A DNA stretch of 64,000 bases from positions 1,116,001-1,180,000 of the forward strand of contig OZ241351.1 of assembly GCA_965200355.1 (NCBI GenBank), written 5' to 3'. A program made the translations under genes and the position numbers. The notes under the pieces were generated by a model. The model worked only from the letters and a program-made list of their open reading frames with translations. It did no database searches and was not told the DNA's origin. The stretch comes from Bin18 sp965200355. GTDB lineage: Bacteria; Desulfobacterota; Binatia; Bin18. Within the stretch, counting starts at the first letter, position 1, and every line of letters begins with the position of its first letter. This document shows positions 38,160 to 47,340 of the stretch, one piece after another.

Positions 38160-39617
38160 ATGGACATGACACTCCCCGCCGTGAACTGGCTCTCGGTTCT
38201 GCCGACTTTGCTCCTGTCCGTGACCGGCATATTGGCCCTGTTTTGGGACATCTGGATGAAAGACGATGAGCGCAGCTTGCTCGGCTGGCTGAGCCTGACG
38301 GGTATTGTGGCCACGGCGCTGTGTTCCTGGCTGTTGTGGGGCCACCACGATGTGACGTCGTTCAGCGGCATGTTGGCCCTTGATGCGTATGCCCTGTTTT
38401 TTAATCTCGTCTTTTGTCTGGTCGCGGGTCTGACGGTGTTGATGTCCTTAACCTATCTGTCAACCGCAGAGATTCGGCACGGAGAGTATTACGCCCTCAT
38501 TCTTTTTGCCACGGTCGGCATGATAGTCATGGCTGCGGCCACCGACCTCATTTTGATCTTTCTCGGTCTGGAAACGATGTCGATTGCCGTGTACGTCCTG
38601 GCTGGAATCTGGCGGCAACATCTCACCTCCCACGAAGCCGCCCTCAAGTATTTTCTCCTGGGAGCGTTTGCGAGTGGATTTCTGCTGTACGGCATTGCCC
38701 TGATTTATGGGGCGACAGGCAGTGTGCAGCTTGGACCCATTGCCGAGCATGTCGGCACCCACGGCTCGTCGCCCCTGCTGCTGATTGGCATGGGTCTTTT
38801 AATCGTCGGTTTTGGGTTTAAGGTGGCCGCGGTTCCCTTCCACGTCTGGACCCCAGATGTGTATCAAGGGGCCCCCACAACCGTCACCGCCTTTATGGCG
38901 GTGGGGGTCAAAGCGGCTGCCTTTGCCGCCTTTGCCCGGATATTCCTGCATACCCTGGGTGCAGTCCAGACGGATTGGCAGGGGATTCTCTGGGTCGTGG
39001 CCGCACTCACCATGACAGTGGGGAACATCACTGCTCTTGTACAGCACAACATCAAACGGATGCTGGCGTATTCAAGCATTGCCCATGCCGGCTATCTCCT
39101 CGTCGCCATGGTTGCCGGTACGGACCTCGGCGGTGCGGCCCTGATGTACTATCTGGTGGCCTATGGACTGATGAATCTGGGGGCCTTTGGCGTGGTGGTC
39201 GCGGTTGGACGGAGGAGTGAGCCGCACGAAGAGCTTGACGATTATGCCGGCCTCGGTTTTCGCCATCCGGCCCTCGGCATGGCCATGACCGTGTTCATGC
39301 TCTCGCTCACCGGGGTTCCGCCGCTGGTTGGATTTACCGGCAAATTTTATGTTTTCAGCGCCGCGGTGCAGGCTGGCTATATCTGGCTGGCGGTCATCGG
39401 CGTGCTGAATAGCGTGGTATCCGCCTATTATTATATTCGCGTCGTCGTCAATATGTATATGCGTGAAGGCGAGGCTATTGTCGAACTCCCCTCACTCCGT
39501 TCCGCGCTCGGGGTAGCCATCCTGATAGCCGCAATCGGCACGGTGCTGATGGGCGTCTTCCCGTCTGCGTCCATGTCTCTGGCCAGCGCGTCGTTTTTGT
39601 CCTTGGGCTACGATTAA
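38160..39617 (+). CDS. nuoN: NADH-quinone oxidoreductase subunit N
   Basis: 485 residues, the last nuo gene. It has LGLETMSIAVYVLAGIWR, FGFKVAAVPFHVWTPDVYQGAPTTVTAFMAVGVKAAAF and NIKRMLAYSSIAHAGYLLVAM. Third antiporter-like proton channel. Start ATG at 38160, two bases after the nuoM stop; an in-frame TTG six bases upstream is an alternative. It ends the cluster. Confidence 0.96.
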   Translation: MDMTLPAVNWLSVLPTLLLSVTGILALFWDIWMKDDERSLLGWLSLTGIVATALCSWLLWGHHDVTSFSGMLALDAYALFFNLVFCLVAGLTVLMSLTYLSTAEIRHGEYYALILFATVGMIVMAAATDLILIFLGLETMSIAVYVLAGIWRQHLTSHEAALKYFLLGAFASGFLLYGIALIYGATGSVQLGPIAEHVGTHGSSPLLLIGMGLLIVGFGFKVAAVPFHVWTPDVYQGAPTTVTAFMAVGVKAAAFAAFARIFLHTLGAVQTDWQGILWVVAALTMTVGNITALVQHNIKRMLAYSSIAHAGYLLVAMVAGTDLGGAALMYYLVAYGLMNLGAFGVVVAVGRRSEPHEELDDYAGLGFRHPALGMAMTVFMLSLTGVPPLVGFTGKFYVFSAAVQAGYIWLAVIGVLNSVVSAYYYIRVVVNMYMREGEAIVELPSLRSALGVAILIAAIGTVLMGVFPSASMSLASASFLSLGYD

Positions 39618-39700
39618 CGCAGAAGAGCCCCGTCTGTTTTGCGGACTGGCTCCGGCCCTGGCCGCTTGCGTGCAGGCCGGGAAGCGGTGTACGAGCCAGC

Positions 39701-40447
39701 ATGTTGACCAACTTCCTGACGGCCTTACACTTCCTCACCCTCATCCAGACGAAAAGTGCCCCGCCTTTTGATGCCACGGTCTGTGGGCGGTCCGCCATCT
39801 TTTTTCCGCTGGTTGGGCTCCTTATCGGCGCGCTGGTCTGGGGGATAGACTGCTTGCTCCGGCCTGTCCTCCCGACGCTGGTGCTCAGCCTGACGCTCGT
39901 TGGGTTGCTGGCCGTCGTGAGTCGAGGGTTTCATCTCGATGGGGTGGTGAAGAGCGCCACGGCTCTATTCGGCGAATCAGACTCGGCGAGGAGAGCGTCG
40001 GCGCGTGGGCCGTTCGGCGTCCTGGTCCTTGTGTTCCTCCTCGTGTGCAAGGTCCGCGCCTTGGATGTATTACTCGGCGGCTATCGAGACATTGCGCTCT
40101 TCCTCGGCCCTATGCTGGGGCGGTGGGCGTGTGTGGTGATGGCCTATAGCTCCCGGCCGGCGCGCACTGAGGGGCCAGGCACAACATTTGTGCACGGTGT
40201 CCAGTTCAATGAGTTTGCCCTCTCCAGCCTCATCGCCCTCGGCGTCTTGTTTACGCTGATTGAAATCGCTGGTATTGCGCTCGTTCTGCCCCTGGGCGGA
40301 CTCATTATCGGTTTTACACTGTTTTGTAACCGTCGTCTGGGCGGCGTGGCCGGAGAACAGTGGGGTGCACTGGCGGAACTCGTCGAGACCGCCGCGTTCT
40401 GTCTTTTCGTTCTCCTCGCCGGAGGGGGACTTGTCACTTCCCCATGA
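39701..40447 (+). CDS. cobS: Adenosylcobinamide-GDP ribazoletransferase (CobS-like), possibly degenerate
   Basis: 248 residues, hydrophobic, with the CobS layout: FLTLIQTK, FHLDG, GPFGVLVLVFLLVCKVRAL and RPARTEGPGTTFVHGVQ, ending near GGVAGEQWGALAEL. CobS joins adenosylcobinamide-GDP and alpha-ribazole in B12 assembly at the membrane. In canonical CobS the first Asp is followed by LADT(W/A)D; here that segment is VVKSAT, so two conserved acidic residues are missing. Either a divergent or an inactive copy. No other cob gene is nearby. Confidence 0.7.
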   Translation: MLTNFLTALHFLTLIQTKSAPPFDATVCGRSAIFFPLVGLLIGALVWGIDCLLRPVLPTLVLSLTLVGLLAVVSRGFHLDGVVKSATALFGESDSARRASARGPFGVLVLVFLLVCKVRALDVLLGGYRDIALFLGPMLGRWACVVMAYSSRPARTEGPGTTFVHGVQFNEFALSSLIALGVLFTLIEIAGIALVLPLGGLIIGFTLFCNRRLGGVAGEQWGALAELVETAAFCLFVLLAGGGLVTSP

Positions 40448-40537
40448 TAACAGGCGACCGGTCCGGGAAGGGGCAGGAGCGGGGAAAGCCTGAATGCGAG
40501 GTCTTCCCCCTCTGCTTCTGAGTCAGACTATGGGAGA

Positions 40538-40909
40538 TTAGAGGTCGGCGCGGGCGGGAATGTCCACGCTGAGAGCGACATCAACCAGGGCTTCCCCGTG
40601 CCGCGCATAACGAAGCGTTTTCTCTTCTTTCCACGCCTTGAGCGCTTCGCGCATTCTGCTCGGGTTGATGCCTAGCACGTCGCAGATATTTTCAAAAGAG
40701 AAGAACCACAGCCCATCAGTGGAAACAATCCACTCTTCGGCTTCTTGAAAGAGTCGCCGCTCATGGGGTTTTTTTGCTAACAGATAGGTCTGGAAACAAT
40801 GCACCGCATCCTCTAGCATAGCGAGCAGGAGCCGTTTTTCACCCTGTAAGGGTTTGCGCCCGAGCAAGGTAAAGTATTGCTCCGGCAAGAGGGTGTCTGG
40901 TTCAAACAT
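40538..40909 (-). CDS. Hypothetical protein with a C-terminal HTH-like segment
   Basis: 123 residues. The segment SFENICDVLGINPSRMREALKAWKEE (about residues 69-94) resembles a helix-turn-helix, and RLLLAMLEDAVHCFQTYLL is a conserved-looking helix. AAGGAGAGG precedes the ATG. The gene is divergent from the LysR gene across a 121-bp region that could hold its operator. Probably a small DNA-binding protein; no function assigned. Confidence 0.6.
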   Translation of the reverse strand: MFEPDTLLPEQYFTLLGRKPLQGEKRLLLAMLEDAVHCFQTYLLAKKPHERRLFQEAEEWIVSTDGLWFFSFENICDVLGINPSRMREALKAWKEEKTLRYARHGEALVDVALSVDIPARADL

Positions 40910-41030
40910 AGAGCCTCTCCTTCACAAAAATTGATGGTGTAATGGCAACCTCGTGTGAGTAGTGATGGAAGGGTAACGAAGATTCAGCTATAAGTAAAGT
41001 GAAAAAATCTTCTTTCCATTATTAGAAACC

Positions 41031-41960
41031 ATGCACATTGAAACACTGAAGGTCTTTTGTGATCTGGCTGAGACAGGCAGCTTTTCGCTTGCCTCCTCAA
41101 AGAATTTTATTACCCAATCCGCAGTCAGCCAGCAGATTCGCGGCCTGGAAGAGCGCTACGGCAGAGAATTGGTGGAACGCTCGAAGGGCAATGTGCGCCT
41201 GACACAAGCGGGCCAAGTCTTGTATGAGGCCGGCAAGGAGATTGTGCAGAAATATCGGGAAATCGAGGATGGCATCCAGACCCTCTCCCGGTCGGTTGCC
41301 GGCACGGTTCGGGTCGCCACGGTCTATAGCGTCGGCCTGTATGAGCTCTCTTCGCCGCTCAAGCGCTATCTACAGACCTTCCCCGATGTCAATATCCACC
41401 TGGAATACACCCGCGTCAACAAAATCTACGAAGATGTCAGCCGTGGCGATATTGACCTGGGCATTGTCGCCTATCCGAGCAAGCGGCCCCAGATTCGCCT
41501 CACCCCGTTTCGGGAGGACCGGCTGGTCTTGATTTGTGCGCCGCAGCATCAATTTGCCTCACTCCAGCGCATCAACATCAAGAAGCTCGACGGCGAGCAA
41601 TTTATCGGCTTTGAACGCGATATTCCCACCCGCCGGGCACTGGATCGTCTTTTCCGGCGGCACGGGGTCAGAGTTCAATACATGATGGAAATGGATAATG
41701 TCGAAACGATCAAGCGCGCCGTCGAAATAGACGCGGGGATCGCCATTGTCCCTGAGCCGGCCGTTTCTCTTGAGGTCAAGAATGCCACGCTCAAGGTGCT
41801 CCAGTTTTCCGGCGAAGTGATCATGCGGCCCCTCGGCCTTATTTCCAAGCGCGGCCGCCGTTTTACCCAGGCGACCCAAAAGTTTGTCGATTTCCTGAAC
41901 GACAAGTCTGCTCAGCAGCCCGCAGACTCTGCGGACCGGGTGTTCCAAGCCATTGCCTAG
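41031..41960 (+). CDS. LysR family transcriptional regulator, CysB-like group
   Basis: 309 residues. The N-terminal winged HTH (METLKVFCDLAETGSFSLAS... ITQSAVSQQIRGLEERYG) is followed by a LysR substrate domain (RTLSRSVAGTVRVATVYSVGLYE ... LKRYLQTFPDVNIHLEY). The SVAGTVRVA-type junction and length suit the CysB-like group, but the effector is unknown. There is no clear ribosome site before the ATG at 41031. It may control itself and the divergent HTH-like gene. Its stop overlaps the next minus-strand gene by four bases. Confidence 0.85.
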   Translation: MHIETLKVFCDLAETGSFSLASSKNFITQSAVSQQIRGLEERYGRELVERSKGNVRLTQAGQVLYEAGKEIVQKYREIEDGIQTLSRSVAGTVRVATVYSVGLYELSSPLKRYLQTFPDVNIHLEYTRVNKIYEDVSRGDIDLGIVAYPSKRPQIRLTPFREDRLVLICAPQHQFASLQRINIKKLDGEQFIGFERDIPTRRALDRLFRRHGVRVQYMMEMDNVETIKRAVEIDAGIAIVPEPAVSLEVKNATLKVLQFSGEVIMRPLGLISKRGRRFTQATQKFVDFLNDKSAQQPADSADRVFQAIA

Positions 41961-43702
41961 CGTGTGTCTCGGCCCACCGTTGCGCCCCGGGCTGAGGCAT
42001 CTTTCAGGTATTCGGAGAATTCATAGATGCCATACGCCTCGCGTCCCTGCCACACGGTTCGGGACAGCCCAAAGGTCACGGCCAGGGCCGGCCCGTTATG
42101 CGTATGACGCACAATAGGAATCGCCGTCAGGGTTTCCCCTTGGCACTCAAGAGAGAGCGGGGCAGAGGACGAGAAGGAGACCGAAAATTGCGTGGGTCGG
42201 CCGTGCTCAAAGGCGTACTCGAGCTGCCAGTCTCCGGGGTCCAGCGGCTGGGGGGTGCCGTGCTGATACACAATGCCGGAAGAATGCGGTCCGTCAGGAG
42301 TCTCGGAGCGGACCAGAAACACCCCCAGGTCAGCCCCAAAGGGTAACGACAGCAGGCAGCGCGGCAGGAGGCGGTCGGTTTCGTCCGGTCTGAGCACGTC
42401 AACAAAGCCCCAGGCGTTGACCGCATACGCGCGGTCTGGAAAAGTCACGCCACCCTGGAGTTGACACAGCTGAATAAGAGCCGGCCGGCCGGCCGGTAAC
42501 GGAGGAAACAACAATTGCAGGTCCACCTCGACTAGCTCCAGCCAGGAGGCCGCTAAGCCGTCTTCGAGCCGAATAAACGCCTGGGGGTGAGCAAAGCGCA
42601 TCAGCCTGCCCCGGTAGCTGATGGAGAGTCCGCCCGGCTGCCGTTGCCACACGCACGGCCCGACCTGCACGCGACTCCGGTCCGGTCCGCGCGCGCCTTC
42701 ACCAGTAAAGAGCACCATCTCTGTCCCGCCAAGGGAGAGGAGTAAGCGTCCAGCATGGACAGACGCCTGGGGGTCAAACTCCACGCCCCCCATCACCCCT
42801 AAGCCGCTGCGCGGATCGTGAAAGTGCAAGGCCAGGCGGGTAGGCTCACGCTCCCAGGTCAAAGGCAGCAGAGCATCGTACCGCGTTTCGACCTTCTCGG
42901 GAGGAGCCTTGCGCAAAGAAAAAGTAGAAAAGTCGCGGCCCCCCTTCTGGTCGGGTCCGGTGCTGTGCGGTAAGGCAGTGCCCAAGGTATGACAAAAGAC
43001 ACGGACAAAGCGACCGCGCTCCGGTCCGGGCCAACGCAGGCCCACCCCAAGTTCCAACTGGGCGGCGTTCATCCTGCCCTGTACACTCAGCTCGGCCAGC
43101 CTTCGTATCTGCGCAGAGTCGTCGTGCAGGAAACGCGCACTGAAGACCTGCATGAAATTATTTTTGGCGGCCGCGGCATAGCGCCGTCCAATCGCGACCT
43201 CAATATGCTGTGCCTGGGCCGCTTCACAAAAGGGGAGCACCACAGTGGAAAAAAACGACAGGCCCAGCGTCGGCTCTCCTTTGCCGGCCTGAATCAGTTT
43301 GTCCGCGCGCTGGCGGAGTCCAATCCCGACATCGCATACGGGCTGGACCACGTTCCAGCCATGAATAAAAAAGACGCGCACCGAGTCATGCCGGGCCACC
43401 AGTGCGGACAAGAGTTCGACCAGGGTCGTCAGAAACCAGGGCGCATCGTGTTTGACCTGACTCACGCGGTTCAAGTCCAATTTGTTCCGGTCGTGGGCGT
43501 GGTTGATCAGGGCATAGCTCCGGGTCTGGGCGGCTAAGTCGTGCGTGAGCTCGGCCGTATACAGATCGTTGACCTTGATACTATCGGTAATCGGGGCGTC
43601 AGCCTGGCGCCGGCCCCCGTGCGGAGCGACCAGGACAATGGGGGCCTCGCCGGCGGTAAATGTCATCCACCCGGGCAGGCTGGACTCAAATAAAAACGGC
43701 AT
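41957..43702 (-). CDS. N-formylglutamate amidohydrolase-like protein with unknown C-terminal half
   Basis: 581 residues. The first 210 residues resemble N-formylglutamate amidohydrolase: VLVAPHGGR near 25, NHAHDRNKLDLNRV near 70 and FFIHGW near 110 give His/Asp pairs suited to zinc. The rest (about 260-580) is beta-rich and unrecognised, possibly a sugar- or lipid-binding module. It is last in the operon with the two CoA-transferases and the PanE-like protein. The ATG is preceded only by TATAGT, so translation could be leaderless. Function inferred. Confidence 0.5.
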   Translation of the reverse strand: MPFLFESSLPGWMTFTAGEAPIVLVAPHGGRRQADAPITDSIKVNDLYTAELTHDLAAQTRSYALINHAHDRNKLDLNRVSQVKHDAPWFLTTLVELLSALVARHDSVRVFFIHGWNVVQPVCDVGIGLRQRADKLIQAGKGEPTLGLSFFSTVVLPFCEAAQAQHIEVAIGRRYAAAAKNNFMQVFSARFLHDDSAQIRRLAELSVQGRMNAAQLELGVGLRWPGPERGRFVRVFCHTLGTALPHSTGPDQKGGRDFSTFSLRKAPPEKVETRYDALLPLTWEREPTRLALHFHDPRSGLGVMGGVEFDPQASVHAGRLLLSLGGTEMVLFTGEGARGPDRSRVQVGPCVWQRQPGGLSISYRGRLMRFAHPQAFIRLEDGLAASWLELVEVDLQLLFPPLPAGRPALIQLCQLQGGVTFPDRAYAVNAWGFVDVLRPDETDRLLPRCLLSLPFGADLGVFLVRSETPDGPHSSGIVYQHGTPQPLDPGDWQLEYAFEHGRPTQFSVSFSSSAPLSLECQGETLTAIPIVRHTHNGPALAVTFGLSRTVWQGREAYGIYEFSEYLKDASARGATVGRDTR

Positions 43703-43755
43703 GGTGCTACTATACCCGATCTCTGCCGCAGACAGAACGTCTCCGCCGCGAGCGC

Positions 43756-44733
43756 CTAGCCGCTGACCTCATCAAGCTGACGCTCCAGGTCTGCCACCGC
43801 TATGCTGCCCGGCTTCTGGCCGGTAGCGGCCATGTGATTGACCAGGCGTTGAATCAGGGCATTACACGGGGTGGGAATCCCGTGGAGTCTGCCCAGCATG
43901 ACGATTTCTCCGTTTAAGAAGTCGGCTTCGATTGTGGGCAAGCCGCGCATCAGACTCTGCCACGACGAACCACCGGTCCGGGGGTGGCCCGCAATATCGG
44001 CGAGTTTGAGCTGGGCGCGGACCCGTGTCGTGAATTCGGCCTCGGGCACAAACTCAATGCCGGCAGCCTGGTAGCAGGCCAGGGTTTCGGCACGGAGCGC
44101 TCGGATAATTTTCTGCGAGCGCGCCGCAAATCCGCACGCCGCCTGAAAAGCGTTGCGCACATTCCTCAGCAGTTTGGCGTATTTCCAGCGCATAATGGCG
44201 CGGTCCGGCACGGCGCTCAAGCCGCACTTGGTCAGATCTTGCGTCACCTGGGTGATGAGCGGATCAACCCCGTTCGGGTATCGTCCAGCATCCAGAATGC
44301 CGCCAACCGGCTCGGCATGATTCAGCACCAGCCCCGGCTCCAAATAGGTGGCCGGCATCCAGACCACCATACCGTAGACGCGCGCAAATCGGCGGACGGC
44401 CGCCCGTTCGTTGTCCACCCCGTTCTGACCGCAGATGACGGCGAGGTCGTGGCCGCCCGCGCGCTCAAGGTCGCGCAGCGCCCCGTCCGTATCCTGAGAC
44501 TTCATCGTCAGCAACACGACATCATCCGGGGTAAACGTGAGTTCTTCGGGATGGCCGACCGCCCCGATTGGGAGTCGGAGCGTTTCCCTGGGGGTCTTCA
44601 GGGTCAGCCCCTTGGACTGAATAGCCTGTAAATGCTCACCCCGGCAGATCAGCACAACGTCATACCCGTGTTGAAACAGACGCGCCCCAATAGCCCCACC
44701 GATGCCACCCGCCCCGTAGATGATATAGCGCAT
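43756..44733 (-). CDS. Ketopantoate reductase family protein (PanE/ApbA-like)
   Basis: 325 residues from the ATG at 44733, preceded by AGGGAGGGG. It has the Rossmann motif GAGGIGGAIGARL at residues 7-19 and the family block VVLLTMKSQDTDGAL, followed by CGQNGVDNE and a helical C-terminal domain with K at the expected position (RWKYAKLLRNVRNA). Reduces 2-oxoacids such as ketopantoate. Here, in an operon with CoA-transferases, it may work on another branched 2-oxo compound. Confidence 0.8.
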   Translation of the reverse strand: MRYIIYGAGGIGGAIGARLFQHGYDVVLICRGEHLQAIQSKGLTLKTPRETLRLPIGAVGHPEELTFTPDDVVLLTMKSQDTDGALRDLERAGGHDLAVICGQNGVDNERAAVRRFARVYGMVVWMPATYLEPGLVLNHAEPVGGILDAGRYPNGVDPLITQVTQDLTKCGLSAVPDRAIMRWKYAKLLRNVRNAFQAACGFAARSQKIIRALRAETLACYQAAGIEFVPEAEFTTRVRAQLKLADIAGHPRTGGSSWQSLMRGLPTIEADFLNGEIVMLGRLHGIPTPCNALIQRLVNHMAATGQKPGSIAVADLERQLDEVSG

Positions 44734-44774
44734 GGGAATCTGCCCCTCCCTTCGCCGCCGGCCCACCCTCCTGT

Positions 44775-45989
44775 CTAGGTCAGGATATCTTTTTCTCGGA
44801 GCGTGGCGATCTCGTCCTGACTCAGGCCGACGATATCGGTCAGCACGGCCTCCGTGTCCTGGCCCAGGCAGGGCGCTGGACGCTGTATCTCACACGGGGT
44901 GCGGGACATAGTCCAGGGGATGCCCATATGGCGACGGACGCCGACCTCCGGGTGTTCCAACTCCACGAAATAATCCCGCGCGGCAACGTGCGGGTTCTCG
45001 AGCATGTCAAGCGCATCGAGGGCTGGATAGGCGGGGATGCCGGCGTCTTGTAGCGCCTGGGTCGCCTCATCCGCGCTGCGCTCCTGGGTCCAGGCCGTCA
45101 CGAGGGCTTCCAGCGCCGCCTCATTGTCCTTCCGTGCTGCCAGGCTGGCAAAGCGCGCGTCCACGCTGAGCTCAGGCTGACCCATGACCTCACACAAGCG
45201 CTGCCATTCCGCCTCGTCCCGGACTGACAGGCTGACCCAGCGGTCGTCGCCCTTGGAACGAAAGACGCCGTGGGGTGCCATCTGGGGGTCACGGTTCCCC
45301 ATCCGTTCGGGTTGGGTGCCGTTCATGCTGTAGTCCATCAAGGCTTCGGGCAATAGCATGATTGCCGCCTCCCACTGGGAGAGGTCGATATACTGGCCCT
45401 GTCCGGTTTTTTCACGGTGGAGCAGGGCGGCCATGACGGCAAACGTGGCATGGATACCCCCGTTGGGGTCGCCATAGGAAAAACCGGCCATCATGGGCGG
45501 ACCGCCGACATAGCCGGTCAGGGCCGACAGACCGCTCTGAGCGACCTGCGGCGGGCCGTAGGACACAAAGTCCTTTTCTGGTCCGCTCGTTCCATAACCG
45601 GGTAAAGAAACCATGATGATGTCGGGCTTGAGGCGACGGAGCACGTCGTAGCCCACCCCAAGTTTTTCCATCACCCCGGAGGCAAAATTATTCATCACGA
45701 TATCGCTCTTGGAGACCAGCGTTTTCGCAATATCGAGGGCTTCTGGCGCTTTCAGGTCCAGGGTGAGGGAGCGTTTCCCCTGGTTGTACTGGTTAAAATA
45801 GCCGGCCCGGTTCACGCCCGGCTCGTTGTCTGGCCAGGGCGGAATCAGGCGTGACGGACAGAGGCGTTTGGCACTTTCGATCCGAATGACCTCTGCGCCC
45901 AGGTGGGCCAGTTGCAGAGCGCCATAGGGACCGGCCCAGGCCCAGCAAAAGTCAACAACACGGATGCCATCTAACGGTGGGTGGCTCAT
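44775..45989 (-). CDS. CoA-transferase, CaiB/BaiF family III, with catalytic Asp
   Basis: 404 residues. N-terminal GIRVVDFCWAWAGPYGALQLAHLGAEVIRIES and VSLPGYGTSGP, with the catalytic Asp at about residue 174 in FSYGDPNGG. These enzymes move CoA between carboxylic acids through an aspartyl-CoA thioester. Strong ribosome site before ATG. Second gene of the operon, 16 bases after an Asp-less paralogue at 46006-47211, suggesting a heteromeric pair. The acid substrates cannot be read. Confidence 0.88.
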   Translation of the reverse strand: MSHPPLDGIRVVDFCWAWAGPYGALQLAHLGAEVIRIESAKRLCPSRLIPPWPDNEPGVNRAGYFNQYNQGKRSLTLDLKAPEALDIAKTLVSKSDIVMNNFASGVMEKLGVGYDVLRRLKPDIIMVSLPGYGTSGPEKDFVSYGPPQVAQSGLSALTGYVGGPPMMAGFSYGDPNGGIHATFAVMAALLHREKTGQGQYIDLSQWEAAIMLLPEALMDYSMNGTQPERMGNRDPQMAPHGVFRSKGDDRWVSLSVRDEAEWQRLCEVMGQPELSVDARFASLAARKDNEAALEALVTAWTQERSADEATQALQDAGIPAYPALDALDMLENPHVAARDYFVELEHPEVGVRRHMGIPWTMSRTPCEIQRPAPCLGQDTEAVLTDIVGLSQDEIATLREKDILT

Positions 45990-46005
45990 GGTCTTCTCCT
46001 TTCCC

Positions 46006-47211
46006 CTAGACGGCCCCGGCTTGCTGAAGCGTCGTTACGTCCTGGGCGGTCATGCCGAGTTCGGCATAGACTTCAGTGTTATGCTGTCCCAAACACGGGG
46101 CCGGCCGACGCAGCTCCCACGGGGTTTCCGAGCAGATATGCGGCGCGCCCGGATAGGTCAGGGTGCCGGCCTCGGGATGGTCAAGCTGCGCAAAAAATCC
46201 CCGCGCGTTGAGATGTTCGGAGTGCAGCAAATAGCCCATGGTCGAGACCGGCGCAAAAGGAATCCGGCGCGCCTGGGCTTTGAGATATAAGTCCTGCACG
46301 GTGAAGTCCTTGACCCAGTCTTGAATGAGCAGCTTGAGCGCGTCCCAGCTCTCGCCGCGCTTGAGTCGGTCGGCGAAAATCGGCTCGGCGGCCCAGTCTG
46401 GATTGTCCATCAGATCAACAAACGAGTGCCAGTGATGCTCCTCCACACAGCAGATGAAAATCCAGCCGTCTTTGCACTCCAACAGGTCCAGGGGTTGAAT
46501 CGGTTTGTGTCCGAGCCGCGTGACCGCCATACCAGCATAGGCGGCCATCATGGTGCCGAACTCCGAGATACCCATCAGACACTCTTGGACGGAGAACTCG
46601 ACGTGCTGGCCCAACCCGCCGCGCAGTCTGGCAAACAGTGCGCCGAGCGACGCCACCGCGGCGTGAACCCCCGCCGTAAACCCGGACTGCTGGCCAAATG
46701 CCTTGAGTGGCGGGAGATGGTCCGTGCCCGGCCCCCCGCCATTCAGAAAGCACAGCCCCCCCGCATTCCACAGAGTGAGGTCAGACGCCGCATACTCCGT
46801 ATGCGGCCCGCTGAGGCCGAACGGCGTAATGGAGGTCATGACCAAGCCAGGGTTGAGGGCCGCCAGGCGACCGTAGTCCAAACCAGCGGCCGGCATATGC
46901 GTGGGATGGACATTGTGGATAAGCAGGTCCGCGTCTTTGACCAGCCGCTCAAAGACCTGCTTGCCCTGGGTCTGTTCCAGGTCGAGCGTAATCCCACGTT
47001 TATTGGTATTCAGGAAAAGGTAGAGCCCGCTCTTTTCCGGGTGTGGCTTGCCGCCTGGAAACGGGCCGCGCTGACGGGCCGCGTCTCCCCCACGCGGCGA
47101 CTCGATTTTAATGACTTCTGCGCCCATATCGGCCATGAGCTTACTCGCATAGGCCGCGGCGACCAGCTCGCCACACTCAATGATCCGAAAACCTGATAAG
47201 GCACTCGGCAT
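46006..47211 (-). CDS. CoA-transferase, CaiB/BaiF family III, without the usual catalytic Asp
   Basis: 401 residues: GFRIIECGELVAAAYASKLMADMGAEVIKIESPRGGDAARQRGPFPGG and TSITPFGLSGPHTEYAASDL, clearly the family. At the position of the catalytic Asp it has FGQQSGFTAGVHAAV (about residues 172-186), with no Asp. Such members may be the non-catalytic half of a heteromer, or use another residue. First gene of the operon; GGAGGG precedes the ATG. Confidence 0.85.
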   Translation of the reverse strand: MPSALSGFRIIECGELVAAAYASKLMADMGAEVIKIESPRGGDAARQRGPFPGGKPHPEKSGLYLFLNTNKRGITLDLEQTQGKQVFERLVKDADLLIHNVHPTHMPAAGLDYGRLAALNPGLVMTSITPFGLSGPHTEYAASDLTLWNAGGLCFLNGGGPGTDHLPPLKAFGQQSGFTAGVHAAVASLGALFARLRGGLGQHVEFSVQECLMGISEFGTMMAAYAGMAVTRLGHKPIQPLDLLECKDGWIFICCVEEHHWHSFVDLMDNPDWAAEPIFADRLKRGESWDALKLLIQDWVKDFTVQDLYLKAQARRIPFAPVSTMGYLLHSEHLNARGFFAQLDHPEAGTLTYPGAPHICSETPWELRRPAPCLGQHNTEVYAELGMTAQDVTTLQQAGAV

Positions 47212-47340
47212 ACTCCCTCCTTTTTTTCGGTCGGGTCTATCCGACTCAGCAGAGTCAGACTCTAGTAGGCCGTTGGTGTTCCGTCAAGCTTGACACCGGA
47301 CCTGGCACGCAGTACTCCACACGGGGTGCAGGGGACGGAC

